Source: Citricoccus sp. K5
GTDB taxonomy: Bacteria; Actinomycetota; Actinomycetes; Actinomycetales; Micrococcaceae
Assembly: GCF_902506195.1 (NCBI RefSeq)
Contig: NZ_LR732817.1
Span: 62,001 to 126,000, forward strand
DNA length: 64,000 nucleotides
Direction: 5' to 3'
The position numbers and the translations under genes are program-made. This document shows, one piece after another, positions 62,543 to 64,000 of this stretch (position 1 is its first letter; each line of letters opens with the position of its first letter). Below the pieces are notes generated by a model that was not told the DNA's origin, ran no database searches, and worked only from the letters and a program-made list of their open reading frames with translations.

Positions 62543-63699
62543 GCACCCGCCAGACCACCGGCCCTGACGCCGGTTCAGTCGACGCCGTGGAAACCGCGGT
62601 GGACGCGGCCCGTGAGTCCACCACCCGGGCCGGCGGGGCGGGCGTCCCGGGCCCGCGCCCCGAGTCCCCGGCGGCTCCGATCCATACGGGGCCGGTGACG
62701 ATGGCCAAGGCCCTCAACGCGGCCTTGGCCGATGCGCTGGCTGCCGATGCCGGCGTCGTGGTGTTCGGCGAGGACGTGGGCACCCTCGGCGGGGTCTTCC
62801 GCATCACGGACGGACTGGCTGCGCGCTTCGGGACGGAGCGGTGCTTCGACACCCCGTTGGCCGAATCCGGGATCGCCGGCATGTCCGTGGGCATGGCGAT
62901 CAACGGGATGCGGCCGGTGATCGAGATGCAGTTCGACGCCTTCGCCTACCCGGCCTTCGAGCAGATCGCCTCCCACGTGGCGAAGATGCGCAACCGCACC
63001 CGGGGAGCCGTGGCCATGCCGATCGTCATCCGCATCCCGTACGCCGGGGGCATTGGCGGAGTGGAGCACCACTGCGATTCCTCGGAGGCCTATTACGCGC
63101 ACACCCCCGGGCTCAAGGTCGTCACCCCGGCCACCGTGACGGACGCCTACCTGCTGCTGCGGGCGGCCATCGACTCGGACGACCCGGTGGTCTTCATGGA
63201 GCCCAAGAAGCTGTACTTCGCCAAGGACCGGGTCGACCTGGACGCTCTGAAGGAGCAGTACGAGTCAGGTGACGGACCGTGGGCCGCGCTGGAATCCGGC
63301 GGGGCCGCCGTCGCGCGGACCGGGACCGATGCGACGCTGATCGCCTACGGGCCGTCCCTGCCCACCGCGATGGCCGCGGCGGCCGCCGCCCAGGATGAGG
63401 GTCGCTCGCTGGAGGTGGTGGACGTGCGCACGATCGTGCCCTTCGACGACGCCACCGTGGCCGCGTCTGTGTCCAAGACCGGCCGGGCCGTGGTCATCAC
63501 CGAGGAGACGGGCTTCGCCTCCGTGGCCGCGGAGATCGCCGCCCGGGTGCAGCAGCGCTGCTTCCACTCCCTGGCCGCGCCCGTGCTGCGGGTGACCGGT
63601 TTCGACATCCCCTATCCGGCGCCGAAGCTGGAGCACCATTTCCTGCCCTCGGTGGACCGCATCCTGGACGCCGTGGACGACCTGCAGTGGGAGGACTGA
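62539..63699 (+). CDS. Branched-chain 2-oxoacid (or pyruvate) dehydrogenase E1 component, beta subunit
   Basis: This 386-aa protein has a disordered Thr/Ala/Pro-rich leader of about 50 residues, then the transketolase-like beta subunit: [84 protein letters not shown] and the C-terminal [20 protein letters not shown]. The ATG overlaps the alpha-subunit stop by 4 bp. Confidence 0.92.
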   Translation: MSTRQTTGPDAGSVDAVETAVDAARESTTRAGGAGVPGPRPESPAAPIHTGPVTMAKALNAALADALAADAGVVVFGEDVGTLGGVFRITDGLAARFGTERCFDTPLAESGIAGMSVGMAINGMRPVIEMQFDAFAYPAFEQIASHVAKMRNRTRGAVAMPIVIRIPYAGGIGGVEHHCDSSEAYYAHTPGLKVVTPATVTDAYLLLRAAIDSDDPVVFMEPKKLYFAKDRVDLDALKEQYESGDGPWAALESGGAAVARTGTDATLIAYGPSLPTAMAAAAAAQDEGRSLEVVDVRTIVPFDDATVAASVSKTGRAVVITEETGFASVAAEIAARVQQRCFHSLAAPVLRVTGFDIPYPAPKLEHHFLPSVDRILDAVDDLQWED

Positions 63700-63700
63700 C

Positions 63701-64000
63701 ATGACCATCCGCACCTTCCTGCTCCCGGACCTGGGAGAGGGCCTGACCGAGGCGGACATCATCCGGTGGCTGGTGGACGCCGGGGACACCGTGGCCGTGG
63801 ACCAGCCGATCGTCGAGGTCGAGACCGCCAAGTCGCTCGTCGAGGTGCCCAGCCCCTTCGGCGGCACCGTGGCGACCCTGCACGCCGAGGCCGGCACCAC
63901 CCTGGACGTGGGCAGGCCTCTGGTCTCCGTCGAGGACGGCGTGGCCGGTGGTTCGGAGGCCGCGCCCGCCGAGGGTGCCCAGTCCTACCGCGAAGAGGAA
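63701..64000 (+). CDS. Dihydrolipoamide acyltransferase (E2), 3'-truncated by window edge
   Basis: The first 100 residues are visible: an N-terminal lipoyl domain, [31 protein letters not shown], with the lipoylated Lys at residue 44 in [16 protein letters not shown], then an Ala/Glu linker. The subunit-binding and catalytic domains lie beyond the window. It starts 1 nt after the E1-beta stop and continues the complex operon. Confidence 0.92.
   Translation, partial: MTIRTFLLPDLGEGLTEADIIRWLVDAGDTVAVDQPIVEVETAKSLVEVPSPFGGTVATLHAEAGTTLDVGRPLVSVEDGVAGGSEAAPAEGAQSYREEE

Overview
The window is a 64-kb stretch of a high-GC Gram-positive chromosome. Coding is dense, many genes overlap by 4 bp at ATGA or GTGA, and GTG starts are common. 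A CarD regulator, an actinobacterial ectABCD set, an IdeR/DmdR-type iron box and a TetR-controlled phenylacetate locus point to Actinomycetota. A Micrococcaceae member (Citricoccus, Micrococcus or Arthrobacter relative) is my best guess; that is inference. I saw no rRNA, tRNA, CRISPR array, insertion sequence, prophage or replication origin. No gene-free stretch exceeds 300 bp; the longest are about 230-275 bp and are promoter regions.

Layout. (1) 1-21,965: a CoA-thioester catabolic island. It holds a partial crotonase, an APH-like kinase, an unknown 343-aa protein, a MaoC hydratase, a fatty-acyl-CoA ligase, an MFS carrier, a complete LivKHMGF-type ABC importer, an SDR, three acyl-CoA dehydrogenases, a BadI/MenB-like hydrolase, a MaoC/acetoacetyl-CoA-synthetase-like fusion, a further MaoC protein and three hotdog thioesterases. 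(2) 22,163-25,843: etfBA and a membrane cytochrome b with a long Ala/Pro-rich N-terminus; ETF is the expected electron acceptor of the dehydrogenases. (3) 25,897-34,447: valine (isobutyryl-CoA) degradation genes, then an aldehyde dehydrogenase, a CoA-transferase, a divergent crotonase and a MarR regulator. (4) 34,600-40,018: carD, a thioesterase and ectABCD for ectoine and hydroxyectoine. (5) 40,080-60,108: phenylacetate catabolism (MHS carrier, thiolase, hydratase, hydroxyacyl-CoA dehydrogenase, paaZ, TetR repressor, paaK, paaI, paaABCDE, paaG). A three-gene desferrioxamine-type siderophore operon at 44,697-50,157 interrupts it. (6) 60,172-64,000: a small membrane protein, an Lrp/AsnC regulator and a divergent branched-chain 2-oxoacid dehydrogenase operon that runs off the end.

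How it works together. Ring or branched acids are imported, activated to CoA thioesters and beta-oxidised, with electrons passing to ETF. The bkd complex would turn the valine-derived 2-oxoacid into isobutyryl-CoA, which region 3 degrades. Two families of repeated intergenic sites tie the regions together. A 20-bp TetR-type operator (consensus close to CTGAACGATCGGTCGGTAAT) lies next to five paa-related promoters, including that of the MHS carrier. A shorter AT-flanked motif, TGGYCTKACC, recurs in four intergenic regions of region 1 and beside etfB. The regulator of the second motif is not in the window.
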